Shown here: positions 26,961 through 34,777 of the stretch, one piece after another
Numbering within the stretch: the stretch's first letter is position 1
How the letters are laid out: the number at the start of each line of letters is the position of its first letter
Assembly (NCBI GenBank): GCA_017625775.1
Contig: JAGAKE010000002.1
Span: forward strand, 248,001-312,000
Reading direction: 5' to 3'
DNA: 64,000 bases
From: Fibrobacteraceae bacterium
GTDB lineage: Bacteria; Fibrobacterota; Fibrobacteria; Fibrobacterales; Fibrobacteraceae
Program-made: the position numbers and the translations under genes
Notes under the pieces: model-generated
The model's database searches: none
Seen by the model: only the letters and a program-made list of their open reading frames with translations
What the model was told of the DNA's origin: nothing

Positions 26961-26992
26961 AAAAAGAGGCGACTTATCAGTCGTCTCTTTTT
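26961..26992 (-). terminator. terminator of the secreted sorting-domain protein gene
   Basis: A 14-bp stem with one G-T pair and TATC loop, A-rich on the left and T-rich on the right; it can work in both directions and lies 21 bases beyond the stop at 27014. Confidence 0.85.
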
Positions 26993-27013
26993 GTTGAAAT
27001 TGTTCAAAAGAAA

Positions 27014-27928
27014 TTACTTGAGAACAATCTTTTGGCTGTGGTTAACGGCCTTACCAGCAACGCGAACCATATAAACACCAGCGTCCAAAGAAGCGAGGTT
27101 CAAGGAAGAAGATGCGCTTACAGCACCCTTCAACACAACCTGACCTTGGAGGTTGATAACTTCAGCAGCAGCAACGGAGTTGATGCCGGAGAAGGAAAGT
27201 GTACGGCCAGAAAGCATAGCCTTAACAGAGGAAGCTGCAACTGGAGCAGAGATAGCATCAGAGCCACCACCAGGACATTGACCATTTTCACCAACTTCCA
27301 TAATGTTAAAGTCACCAGAAGTACCAGCCTTACCGGAGAATTTAACCTTAACGGCAGCAACCATTCCCAAATAAGATGCTTGAGGAACGGTTACACCCCA
27401 ACCTGATTCTTGTTTGAAATCAGACCAAGCGAGGTTTACAGTGGTCTTGCTTGCTGCAACTTTCAACTTGCTCATGTAGTTATTGTATTCAGTAACAGTA
27501 GCTTCATCTTCTGGAGCAACTTCCAAAATAGGAGCAACACTAGCAGAATAAGTGATGCAAACACCACCCCAGCTAGTTACATCAGCACCAGTCTGAGATG
27601 GACCAGTCAAGTTAAAGCCAAGACCTGCGAATGGGTAGTCGTAACCAGCACCAAGTGATACATTACCACAAAGGCCACCACAGTTATCAATGATTGGGTC
27701 AAGAGCGTTATCATCGTATTCGTTACCAGTTGGTACAGGCCAAGTGATAGCAGAAGAACCACCATTTGCGTCATCAGCATAGGTGTACCAGTAACCAGAT
27801 TCGTCAGAACCATCGTCCAAACCAGTATCTACGCGGTAATCACCATTTGGTCCGCTCCATGTAGTCAAAGCAGAAACCATTGTTGCAGCAGCAAGGAAAG
27901 CTGAAGCAATAAGAATTTTCTTGTTCAT
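27014..27928 (-). CDS. secreted beta-rich protein with T9SS type A sorting domain
   Basis: A 304-residue secreted protein. A signal peptide (ILIASAFLAAATMVSA) precedes a beta-rich domain of about 190 residues with GYWYTYADDANGGSSAITWP, LGFNLTG and WSDFKQESGWGV, which resembles jelly-roll carbohydrate-binding domains of the CBM11/CIA30 type. After a short Gly/Ser/Ala linker come about 75 residues ending AEVINLQGQVVLKGA ... GVYMVRVAGK ... KIVLK, a type A sorting domain of the type IX secretion system. It has no enzyme domain, so binding or structural function is inferred. It has its own promoter-like sequence and terminator, and lies downstream of the cellulase genes. Confidence 0.8.
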   Translation of the reverse strand: MNKKILIASAFLAAATMVSALTTWSGPNGDYRVDTGLDDGSDESGYWYTYADDANGGSSAITWPVPTGNEYDDNALDPIIDNCGGLCGNVSLGAGYDYPFAGLGFNLTGPSQTGADVTSWGGVCITYSASVAPILEVAPEDEATVTEYNNYMSKLKVAASKTTVNLAWSDFKQESGWGVTVPQASYLGMVAAVKVKFSGKAGTSGDFNIMEVGENGQCPGGGSDAISAPVAASSVKAMLSGRTLSFSGINSVAAAEVINLQGQVVLKGAVSASSSLNLASLDAGVYMVRVAGKAVNHSQKIVLK

Positions 27929-27956
27929 GTTCTCTCTCTTTGTTTATTGTGAATTG

Positions 27957-28010
27957 CCCAAAAGGGCTGTTTGGCGTTAATATATCTTTTTTTTATTGAA
28001 ATGTGACAAA
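27957..28010 (-). promoter_or_regulatory. candidate promoter and leader hairpin of the 27014-27928 gene
   Basis: On the minus strand TTGTCA (28005-28010) is followed 17 bases later by GATATA, or 19 bases later by TATATT (27980-27985), a good sigma-70-like pair. A small hairpin of GCCC and GGGC (27957-27968) would lie in the leader. Confidence 0.5.
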
Positions 28011-28119
28011 TATTTTTTTCATATTTCATTTTTTTTTATAAAATGTTGAATTTTATGGATTAAAGGCATTTCGTTTTGTTTTTTTTACTTCTGTAAACAG
28101 TCATTTTAGAATAGTTTAT

Positions 28120-28150
28120 AAAAAAAGGAAGGTTAAACCTTCCTTTTTTT
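28120..28150. terminator. terminator after the GH5 gene
   Basis: GGAAGGT and ACCTTCC pair around TAA and are flanked by seven A and seven T, so the hairpin can act in both directions. It closes the GH8-GH5 unit on the minus strand. Confidence 0.88.
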
Positions 28151-28158
28151 GTTCGTTT

Positions 28159-30360
28159 CTATTGCTTATTTAGCCGTAAAATAAATTGGTTAGATTCCTG
28201 CTTAATTCTCATTATATAAAGCCCTGCCGGTAATGTTTCAATAGACAAGTAGTGCGAACCACTAGAATAATATTTAGAAAAACTCTGTTCTAATTTGCCT
28301 AATGCAGAATAAATATCTAAAGAAACCAAACCAGGCTTTGCAATTTGCAACAAAACTCCATTACTTTGCATTTCTGCACGGAATGGGATACTTGGAGCAA
28401 GCGCTATAATTGGAGATTCTTCATATTCCCCTTTATTCACCGCAAGAGAACTATCTCCAATAACTACTGTTATTGTTTTAGAAAAAGCTTCATAAAAGTC
28501 TGTTTCGGGAGCGGTTGCTGTTATAGCGACAATTGCATTTTCCGTACCTGCAACAATTCCATTTCCAACATGAGTTAAATATGGAGTCGTTGCTTCACCA
28601 TTAAATGTATATGTTACAGGAATTCTTTCATTCATCATTGTGTCTGGCAAACAATCGGCAACAGAACCTCCTAATGCAATATTTTGATCTTTAAATTTTG
28701 AATGAATTCGATTGAAAGCTTTTGCCAAAGTAACTGTAATGGTATCATTTAAAGCTCTATAACCTGTAACTGCTGGCGCCGTAGCCACAATTTTAGCTTC
28801 ACCTAATGATTTAAATTCAATCATAGTAACACTAGCATTTAAATTATCCCCATAGCAATACGAAGAATTCGAGCAAACTGCTTTTTTTACATCAGCAACT
28901 GCAGGATTTAAAGAAGTCAAGGTAAATGTAGCCCCTTCATTTGTTTTTCCTGTTGAGGATATTACAACTTCTTTTAATCCAGATTTAGTCAAATCGCGCA
29001 TTTGACGGCTACCACTACAAGAACCATTCAAGCGACACAGAAAGTCTTCAAATTTGCTAATAGTTTGCTTAGGTTCTGCAGATACCATTACAACGGATTT
29101 CGAACCATCATTTCCTTGCAAAATAGCATAGCCAGCACCAATCACCTGTAATGAAGAACCATTCACAACAATTACACTTTCATCGCTAGATGTATAAGAA
29201 CACGACGCATTCAAAACACCTTCAATTGATGCTTGTGTTTCCTTTACTGTTTGAGTTTTGAAGGAACAAGCTCCAGTAGCGCCAGCCACTAAAGTATCAG
29301 CCCAAGAACTACGATACTGATTTAAATAATTTGTTACAAGTTTTCCTGATGAAGTAAAAGTTGCTTTGCTCAAAGCTTCTTTTGTTGTTAAGTATTCACT
29401 ACCATTCAAAATAGCTGATTCTTCATTTGAATTGTTTAAAGTACTTGTGTATTGACGCATACTCCAATTGCAGTTACTAATTTTATTTTGTTCCATAAAA
29501 TTAATCCACTGTTGTGTAGCACTAGCATCTGGATTTCCAGAACCACTTGCAGAAGTAGTGCCCCATTCAGAAATAAACACTGCATTACCGGAATTAATTG
29601 CACTTGTTATTCTGTTACCATATGTTCCTACACTATGTGAAGCGGCATAAAAGTGAAATACATAAGCAACATTTGTTGCATTTACATTACCATAGCTAGT
29701 CAATTGAGACCAACTCGGTGTACCAACAAGAATCAAGTTCTGCGTATAATTTCTAATTCCCGCTCCGATATTGTTAGCATAACTTTGAATTGTGGCCCAA
29801 TTTGTATTTACAGGCTCATTATAAATTTCATAAATAATATTAGGCACATTCGCATACTTTTGAGCTACATAATTAAAAAATTCTTTTGCTGCAAGTAGTT
29901 CACTTTCAGCACGATGACTATGCCAATCTACAATAATGTAAACATCATTTTCAATAGCAGCCTGAATCATTTGATCTAATTTTGATAAGTAACTTTCTTT
30001 AGCGCCCATGTAAGAATATGCTTCATCAAGAGGGTCAGAAGCACTGCCCTGGCTATTGTAATATTGAATACCCATAGCAAAGCGGAAAACATCTATTCCA
30101 AGAGTTTCCGCCATATAGGAAATCACCTCTGGGTTATAATATTGAATACCTGTAGCATCTGACCAGAAAAGACTAATACCTCGTAACATCACTTGTTTTT
30201 GATTTACTAGGCTTATAATTTTTCCGCCACTAGTCCCAAGAGCGCCATAATTCTGCACAGGCCCTACTCTCAACGGCTTTGCAGAAAGAGCGTCTGCAAA
30301 AGCACTTGACGCACCTAACGCAAAGGCAGTGACCAATAATAAATTCAATATTTTTTTCAT
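28159..30360 (-). CDS. secreted GH5 endoglucanase with T9SS sorting domain
   Basis: A cellulase of 733 residues that should cut internal beta-1,4 bonds of cellulose or related glucans. After a signal peptide (ending SSAFA) comes a GH5 barrel at about residues 30-350, subfamily-2-like: VMLRGISLFWSD, YIIVDWHSH, the acid/base Glu182 in IYEIYNEP and the nucleophile Glu265 in VFISEWGTT. The next 300 residues are beta-rich modules with TVTLAKAF and TKTITVVIGD repeats, which look like Ig- or cadherin-type linkers. The C-terminus (YSALGKLEQSFSKYYSSG ... GLYIMRIKQ) is a type A T9SS sorting domain. It lies 75 bases after the GH8 gene with no terminator between and AAGGAG before its ATG. Confidence 0.93.
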   Translation of the reverse strand: MKKILNLLLVTAFALGASSAFADALSAKPLRVGPVQNYGALGTSGGKIISLVNQKQVMLRGISLFWSDATGIQYYNPEVISYMAETLGIDVFRFAMGIQYYNSQGSASDPLDEAYSYMGAKESYLSKLDQMIQAAIENDVYIIVDWHSHRAESELLAAKEFFNYVAQKYANVPNIIYEIYNEPVNTNWATIQSYANNIGAGIRNYTQNLILVGTPSWSQLTSYGNVNATNVAYVFHFYAASHSVGTYGNRITSAINSGNAVFISEWGTTSASGSGNPDASATQQWINFMEQNKISNCNWSMRQYTSTLNNSNEESAILNGSEYLTTKEALSKATFTSSGKLVTNYLNQYRSSWADTLVAGATGACSFKTQTVKETQASIEGVLNASCSYTSSDESVIVVNGSSLQVIGAGYAILQGNDGSKSVVMVSAEPKQTISKFEDFLCRLNGSCSGSRQMRDLTKSGLKEVVISSTGKTNEGATFTLTSLNPAVADVKKAVCSNSSYCYGDNLNASVTMIEFKSLGEAKIVATAPAVTGYRALNDTITVTLAKAFNRIHSKFKDQNIALGGSVADCLPDTMMNERIPVTYTFNGEATTPYLTHVGNGIVAGTENAIVAITATAPETDFYEAFSKTITVVIGDSSLAVNKGEYEESPIIALAPSIPFRAEMQSNGVLLQIAKPGLVSLDIYSALGKLEQSFSKYYSSGSHYLSIETLPAGLYIMRIKQESNQFILRLNKQ

Positions 30361-30435
30361 AAAAACTCCTTAAGCGGATTTATTTAAAATTATCGCTTTT
30401 ATAATTTGATTTACTAATTCTCTTCTCTTTTTTGT

Positions 30436-32631
30436 TTACCGCTGAATACGCACACTACGAGAATATTCAGAATCAGTAATGCGAATCATATACACACCCT
30501 TACTTAAATTTGTGCTAGTTAAATCTAACGATTTTTGTCCTGAAATTTTTGTTGCCAAAACTTCAGTTCCATCTAAAGAATATATTTGCACTTTCACATC
30601 GTTTTTAAACCCATTAAAGAACACCGTGTTTCCGTACTGAGCTATAGAATGAGCATTTACTTGATTTTTAAAACTTTCTGGAATCGCATTTGTACCTTGC
30701 ATTGATTGAATAATGTTACCACTTGCATCTAGCAAAGAAACTTGAGTTAAAGCAAAAGATGCATAACCAGCTTTAGCCATTTTTGCATCAAATTTCAAAC
30801 CACGTACTGCAGGTAAAACATCACTACAAGAATTTTCCCATGCCCAACTTGGGAATGTCAAAGTATTAAAATCACCATAAGAATCACAAGAAATATCTAT
30901 ATCAATAGTTGTAAATTCAGCTACTGGAGGTAAATAAAAACCCGGTTCGCCCCCCTCATTACCATCGCTGAGAGTCATTTGATCTAATAAAGCAAAACGC
31001 ATTACACCTTCACTTCGATAAGTAATTCGCACGGTATTTAAATCACTTAAATTGTAATAACCTTGATTTTCATCGAAAGACACCGAAATACCAGCAAAGG
31101 GGTACTTTAAATCAGCATCTGCATCATAAGTAGGTTCAGGCCCTATAAAGAGTTCTGTTGCCACAACAGGAACACCGTCTTGCAAATAAAGCCCACTCGT
31201 TCCAGAATCTGGATACATAACAGTGACCCCAAGCTTATCAGAATAAGCACCCCAACGTTCAAACCCAGAGATAGAATACCCACTTCCTTCAGGTTGTAAT
31301 TCCCCAATAGGAGCTTTAGGGCGACGAACTCCATTAATTGGATCTGGAGTAAAATCAGTGTAACCAGTCATATTATAAAAATTTGGCATATTGCCAGTAA
31401 GAGTAAGCAAGTAAAGAATATTCAAGGTAGCGGCAAAATAATTTTCCCCTTTTCCTGCTCTAGCACTATCCTTACCCACTGTATTACGCAAACAATAATA
31501 AACCGTTTCTAAATAATTTTTTTCATCATCTACAGAAGCCATCGCAAGGCCTAAACCGCCGGTATAAGTAGAAGAAACGAAAATGTCTGCATTAGAAGTA
31601 CCATCTAAATTATAACCAGGTAAAATCATTCCAGCATAGCCGTAGGTGGAGTTGTACAACCAATTAGAAATGGCTACGTTAACAGCTTTTGCTTCTTCTA
31701 AGCCATACCAATGATACCCTTGAGCTGTACGCCAAGCTGTTCTTGCGGCGTCATCACCAAAAGTTCCACCACCGGTTCCAACAGCAGCACCAGTTGTAGT
31801 TCCCTTATGCGTATTCCAATCACACCAGTCTGGCATTAATCCCGTTGTTTTATCTTGACATAAACGTAAATGATTTAGTGTAGTTGCAGCGGCTGTATTC
31901 CAAAATGCATCACCTGTCACTTCTGCAAATAGTTTAAATGCTGCTACATTAGAATAACTTGGGTTAAAAGCATCGTTCCAATTACTACCAGGACGAACGC
32001 TTCCATCAGAACTCATATCATATTGTTTTGTCCAAGTGATTAATTTTTTTGCATCATCAAGGTAAGAAGTGTTACCCCATTGCTTGTAAGCCATCACAAG
32101 GGCGACCGCCGCATCAAATTCAGCATCACTTGCGGTTCCTCCACTTACAGAACCTTTATAGTTATCTACTTGCCAATCCATCCCCTGGCCGCTCCAAGAA
32201 TTGCAGCCATTGCCATTCAAACCTTTACCATAACATTTCCAGTACTTCCAAAGTTTATCAAATTCAGTTTGGTAATTATTTTGAGCGCTAGACATATAAA
32301 CTGTTAAAAGCATGCCATAAGCAATTCCTTCGGAAACAGTCAACTCTACGTTTGCATTCGGGCTAATAACGCGTGCCGTTCCACTCGGCATTCTCTGGTT
32401 TGCGTTTTCTGAAGCACCGCCATAAAGTGCATAAAACTGCCCCGCTTCTGTGTACCAAGCTTTTTTCCATGTATTAAAATGATCTTGGATAACAGAAGTT
32501 TCTGCCCCTTGGAATGTTTTTCCATAAGGGTAAATTTTATTTTGTGGGAACGGGAACTGTGGTGAAGCAGCAGAAACCGTTGTGATTGCAAAGGCGCTGA
32601 TAATGCCAGCGATTACGAACAAATTCTTCAT
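30436..32631 (-). CDS. secreted GH8 glycanase (endoglucanase type) with T9SS sorting domain
   Basis: A secreted enzyme of 731 residues. After a signal peptide (ending TVSAA) is a GH8 (alpha/alpha)6 barrel at about residues 30-425: TVSEGIAYGMLL with the acid Glu101, GMDWQVDN, GTASDAEFDAAVALVMA with conserved acidic residues Asp169/Asp173, and PSYSNVAAFKLFAEVTG. GH8 members cut beta-1,4 glucan, xylan or chitosan; the neighbouring GH5 genes favour cellulose or beta-glucan here. A beta-rich module of about 200 residues follows, then a type A T9SS sorting domain (QIYSLDGTEVLATKISG ... GVYMIRITDSEYSRSVRI). I start at ATG 32631, after GGAG, and not at the upstream in-frame start. Confidence 0.93.
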   Translation of the reverse strand: MKNLFVIAGIISAFAITTVSAASPQFPFPQNKIYPYGKTFQGAETSVIQDHFNTWKKAWYTEAGQFYALYGGASENANQRMPSGTARVISPNANVELTVSEGIAYGMLLTVYMSSAQNNYQTEFDKLWKYWKCYGKGLNGNGCNSWSGQGMDWQVDNYKGSVSGGTASDAEFDAAVALVMAYKQWGNTSYLDDAKKLITWTKQYDMSSDGSVRPGSNWNDAFNPSYSNVAAFKLFAEVTGDAFWNTAAATTLNHLRLCQDKTTGLMPDWCDWNTHKGTTTGAAVGTGGGTFGDDAARTAWRTAQGYHWYGLEEAKAVNVAISNWLYNSTYGYAGMILPGYNLDGTSNADIFVSSTYTGGLGLAMASVDDEKNYLETVYYCLRNTVGKDSARAGKGENYFAATLNILYLLTLTGNMPNFYNMTGYTDFTPDPINGVRRPKAPIGELQPEGSGYSISGFERWGAYSDKLGVTVMYPDSGTSGLYLQDGVPVVATELFIGPEPTYDADADLKYPFAGISVSFDENQGYYNLSDLNTVRITYRSEGVMRFALLDQMTLSDGNEGGEPGFYLPPVAEFTTIDIDISCDSYGDFNTLTFPSWAWENSCSDVLPAVRGLKFDAKMAKAGYASFALTQVSLLDASGNIIQSMQGTNAIPESFKNQVNAHSIAQYGNTVFFNGFKNDVKVQIYSLDGTEVLATKISGQKSLDLTSTNLSKGVYMIRITDSEYSRSVRIQR

Positions 32632-32662
32632 ATTAAACTCCATCTAGGTAGTGAAAATAAAT

Positions 32663-32702
32663 CTTTTTATTACAAACATTTCATTTGTATGGTAATAAAA
32701 AG
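32663..32702. promoter_or_regulatory. inverted repeat upstream of the GH8-GH5 unit
   Basis: Perfect 11-base arms (CTTTTTATTAC and GTAATAAAAAG) 18 bases apart, starting 32 bases before the GH8 start. It could be an operator or an RNA hairpin in the leader. It lacks a T run placed to end transcription. Confidence 0.5.
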
Positions 32703-32799
32703 TTTAATCTTTACAAAAACAATAGTTTAATGGGGCAATTTGTGCCACAAATCATCATTTTTTGTTATTCACCCAAACACCGAGCTTAAAATAAAGCAG

Positions 32800-32825
32800 A
32801 AAAAAGCTCCTTATTTTAAGGAGCT
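32800..32825 (-). terminator. terminator of the six-gene outer-membrane set
   Basis: On the minus strand a perfect 9-bp stem (AGCTCCTTA and complement, AAA loop) followed by a T run, directly after the GH18-like gene. Confidence 0.9.
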
Positions 32826-32830
32826 AATTT

Positions 32831-33892
32831 TTATTTCTTCTTTTTCGGTTTATAATCTATATCAGGACGCAATTCAAGACCAATTGTGACTAGCAATGAA
32901 ACAATTGGCTCATGATGATCCTGTGATAAATCATAAACAGCAACACCAGCCATGCCTTCACTCTTCACTTTTTGAGAAAGTGCTTGCACAGAAGGAATTC
33001 CCATAAAAACAATTGCTTCAGAAGCACTAACAGCATATTCGGACTTTGTAGATTCATCAAAAGTTACCTTATAGTCAGGAGAATCAAATTTTCCTAACAA
33101 CTCTTTATAAGAAAGGTAGCCTTCATTTCCACTTCCAATTCCCGAATGAGATGAACCTAAGCCTGTTGCTCCAGTAAAGGATTTTCCGTACATATAAACT
33201 ACAGGAATCATTTTTTCTTTATTTAAACCCTTTCCTGTCATAACATTCAAAGCTTCTTCAATTGAAGTCAAACTTTGGTTTGGTTTCAAAGCAGATTCTT
33301 CTTCAGTCATTTGATCTGGCATAAATACAGTCACATAATCCAATTCATTTAAAACAGAAACATCGTATGCATCTGCTGAAACCATTGGATAAACGACCGC
33401 AGACAAAATGTATTTTCCATTAAAGGCTGTTTTCAAAGCATTTAACAAAGCACTATAATCAGCGGTATTTTCTGCAGCTAAATTTTGCCAATCAATTTCA
33501 ATACCAGAAGCTCCGTTTGATTCCATCCAAGAAACCAAATTAGAAGCAAATGCATTGCGAGATTCTTCTGATGCAGCAATTTCTTGCAAAGTAGATTCCA
33601 TTTCCATTCCACCTACAGAAACTACTAGCTTTACCCCATTTTCAGCAGAAAGCTTGGCAAGTTCTTTTAGGTTTGGTGCATCGTTTTCATCGGCAAGAGC
33701 AACAGTTCCATCTGATGATGGATTTAGAGACGCATAATGAATATGCGTCAATAATGAATAACGAATATCCTTTGGATAAAATTGAGAATACTGACTCCAA
33801 TAAGGGAAGAACCCTACAACCTTATCAGCAGCGGCATGTGCCATCATAGCACAACCTAATGTCAAAGCAATAGCGATAGTTTTGATATTCAT
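32831..33892 (-). CDS. secreted GH18-fold protein with altered catalytic motif
   Basis: A 353-residue exported protein (signal ending AHAAA) with a GH18 barrel over its full length: VVGFFPYWSQY, VVSVGG (the SxGG strand), VVYMYGKSF (the usual product-strand motif) and GVAVYDLSQD. In active GH18 enzymes strand four reads DGxDxDxE. Here residues 129-136 are S-G-I-E-I-D-W-Q: the catalytic Glu is Gln136 and the second Asp is Glu, while Asp134 is kept. Hydrolysis is therefore unlikely, and a sugar-binding role as in chitinase-like lectins or SusE/F-like partners is inferred. It ends in a Lys-rich tail (DYKPKKKK). Last gene of a six-gene set, 16 bases after the lipoprotein gene. Confidence 0.87.
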   Translation of the reverse strand: MNIKTIAIALTLGCAMMAHAAADKVVGFFPYWSQYSQFYPKDIRYSLLTHIHYASLNPSSDGTVALADENDAPNLKELAKLSAENGVKLVVSVGGMEMESTLQEIAASEESRNAFASNLVSWMESNGASGIEIDWQNLAAENTADYSALLNALKTAFNGKYILSAVVYPMVSADAYDVSVLNELDYVTVFMPDQMTEEESALKPNQSLTSIEEALNVMTGKGLNKEKMIPVVYMYGKSFTGATGLGSSHSGIGSGNEGYLSYKELLGKFDSPDYKVTFDESTKSEYAVSASEAIVFMGIPSVQALSQKVKSEGMAGVAVYDLSQDHHEPIVSLLVTIGLELRPDIDYKPKKKK

Positions 33893-33908
33893 AAAATCAC
33901 CTTACTCG

Positions 33909-34766
33909 TTATTTAATTTCGCGAATGAGTGCACCATCAGCGCAATAAAGTTTTGAGACTGGATAAGTTTCTGTTTGAATAGGATTATCAAGTTCGTCAT
34001 CTTTACATGCTCTATATGGCCAACCATGAGAACGACCAAATAAAACATACTGATAGCTAATTGCAAAAGTATCTACAGGAACTTTAAGAAGTTTTTCGTA
34101 ATCCTTCTCAGTATCATGGAAAGAGAACAACTTCAACTGGCGCACAACATCTTTTGTTAAACCACCGGATATTTCAACCTGAATAGTTTCGCAAGAAAGA
34201 GTATCGAGTTCCGTTTTCGTTCCTCTTTTAGCTACAGCATAATCTGCACCTATAGGGAATGTGACTAACGTTGCTTTTGTAGAATCTTCATAACCTTCAA
34301 TTTCAGTGATAATTCCATCTGCATCGTAGGTAATATTTTCTACATAAACAGTCACAACAGCATCATTGACCAAATCGTCAAGTTTCATAACGACCGTGTC
34401 TTCTTTTGTGGTACAAGCAATTGAATCTTGATAATACGATTCCCAAGATTCTTCCCAAAGTTCCTCAGAATAACCACCTAAAGTTGGGTCCGTATAGATT
34501 TTATGTAATTGAGCGGTATCTGCCATAAATGCAGCCGTATCCGCTTCAATTTCTTCTTTGGAAAGACCTAAGTTATCGTTATATGCATCTACATAATCAC
34601 GAACTTGTAAACTGCGCAAAGATGGATGCAATTCCATATATTCGGCAGCCACAAAATCAGAAGGGAAATTTTCTTCAACTGCTTCTGCCTCATCTACTTC
34701 CATGGAAGAACATGCAGTAAGAGCAGCAACAGCAAGAAGCATTAAATATTTGAAAGAATTCTTCAT
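33909..34766 (-). CDS. lipoprotein of unknown function in the outer-membrane set
   Basis: I do not recognise this 285-residue protein. It has a lipoprotein signal with lipobox LTAC (Cys19) and an acidic start to the mature part (SSMEVDEAEAVEE). It then has a helical part with EEIEADTAAFMADTAQ and a beta-rich C-terminal half with three pairs of conserved-looking Cys (YYQDSIACTTK, LSCETIQVEIS, YRACKDDEL, SKLYCADG). The Cys residues suggest disulphide bonds, so it is outside the cytoplasm. It lies 11 bases after a barrel gene and 16 before the GH18-like gene, which places it with the barrel proteins as a probable outer-membrane partner. Confidence 0.75.
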   Translation of the reverse strand: MKNSFKYLMLLAVAALTACSSMEVDEAEAVEENFPSDFVAAEYMELHPSLRSLQVRDYVDAYNDNLGLSKEEIEADTAAFMADTAQLHKIYTDPTLGGYSEELWEESWESYYQDSIACTTKEDTVVMKLDDLVNDAVVTVYVENITYDADGIITEIEGYEDSTKATLVTFPIGADYAVAKRGTKTELDTLSCETIQVEISGGLTKDVVRQLKLFSFHDTEKDYEKLLKVPVDTFAISYQYVLFGRSHGWPYRACKDDELDNPIQTETYPVSKLYCADGALIREIK

Positions 34767-34777
34767 GATAATACCTC

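Noticed and set aside
32831-33892. Active chitinase
   Set aside because: The catalytic Glu of GH18 is Gln and the motif is altered at two more places, so hydrolysis is not claimed.
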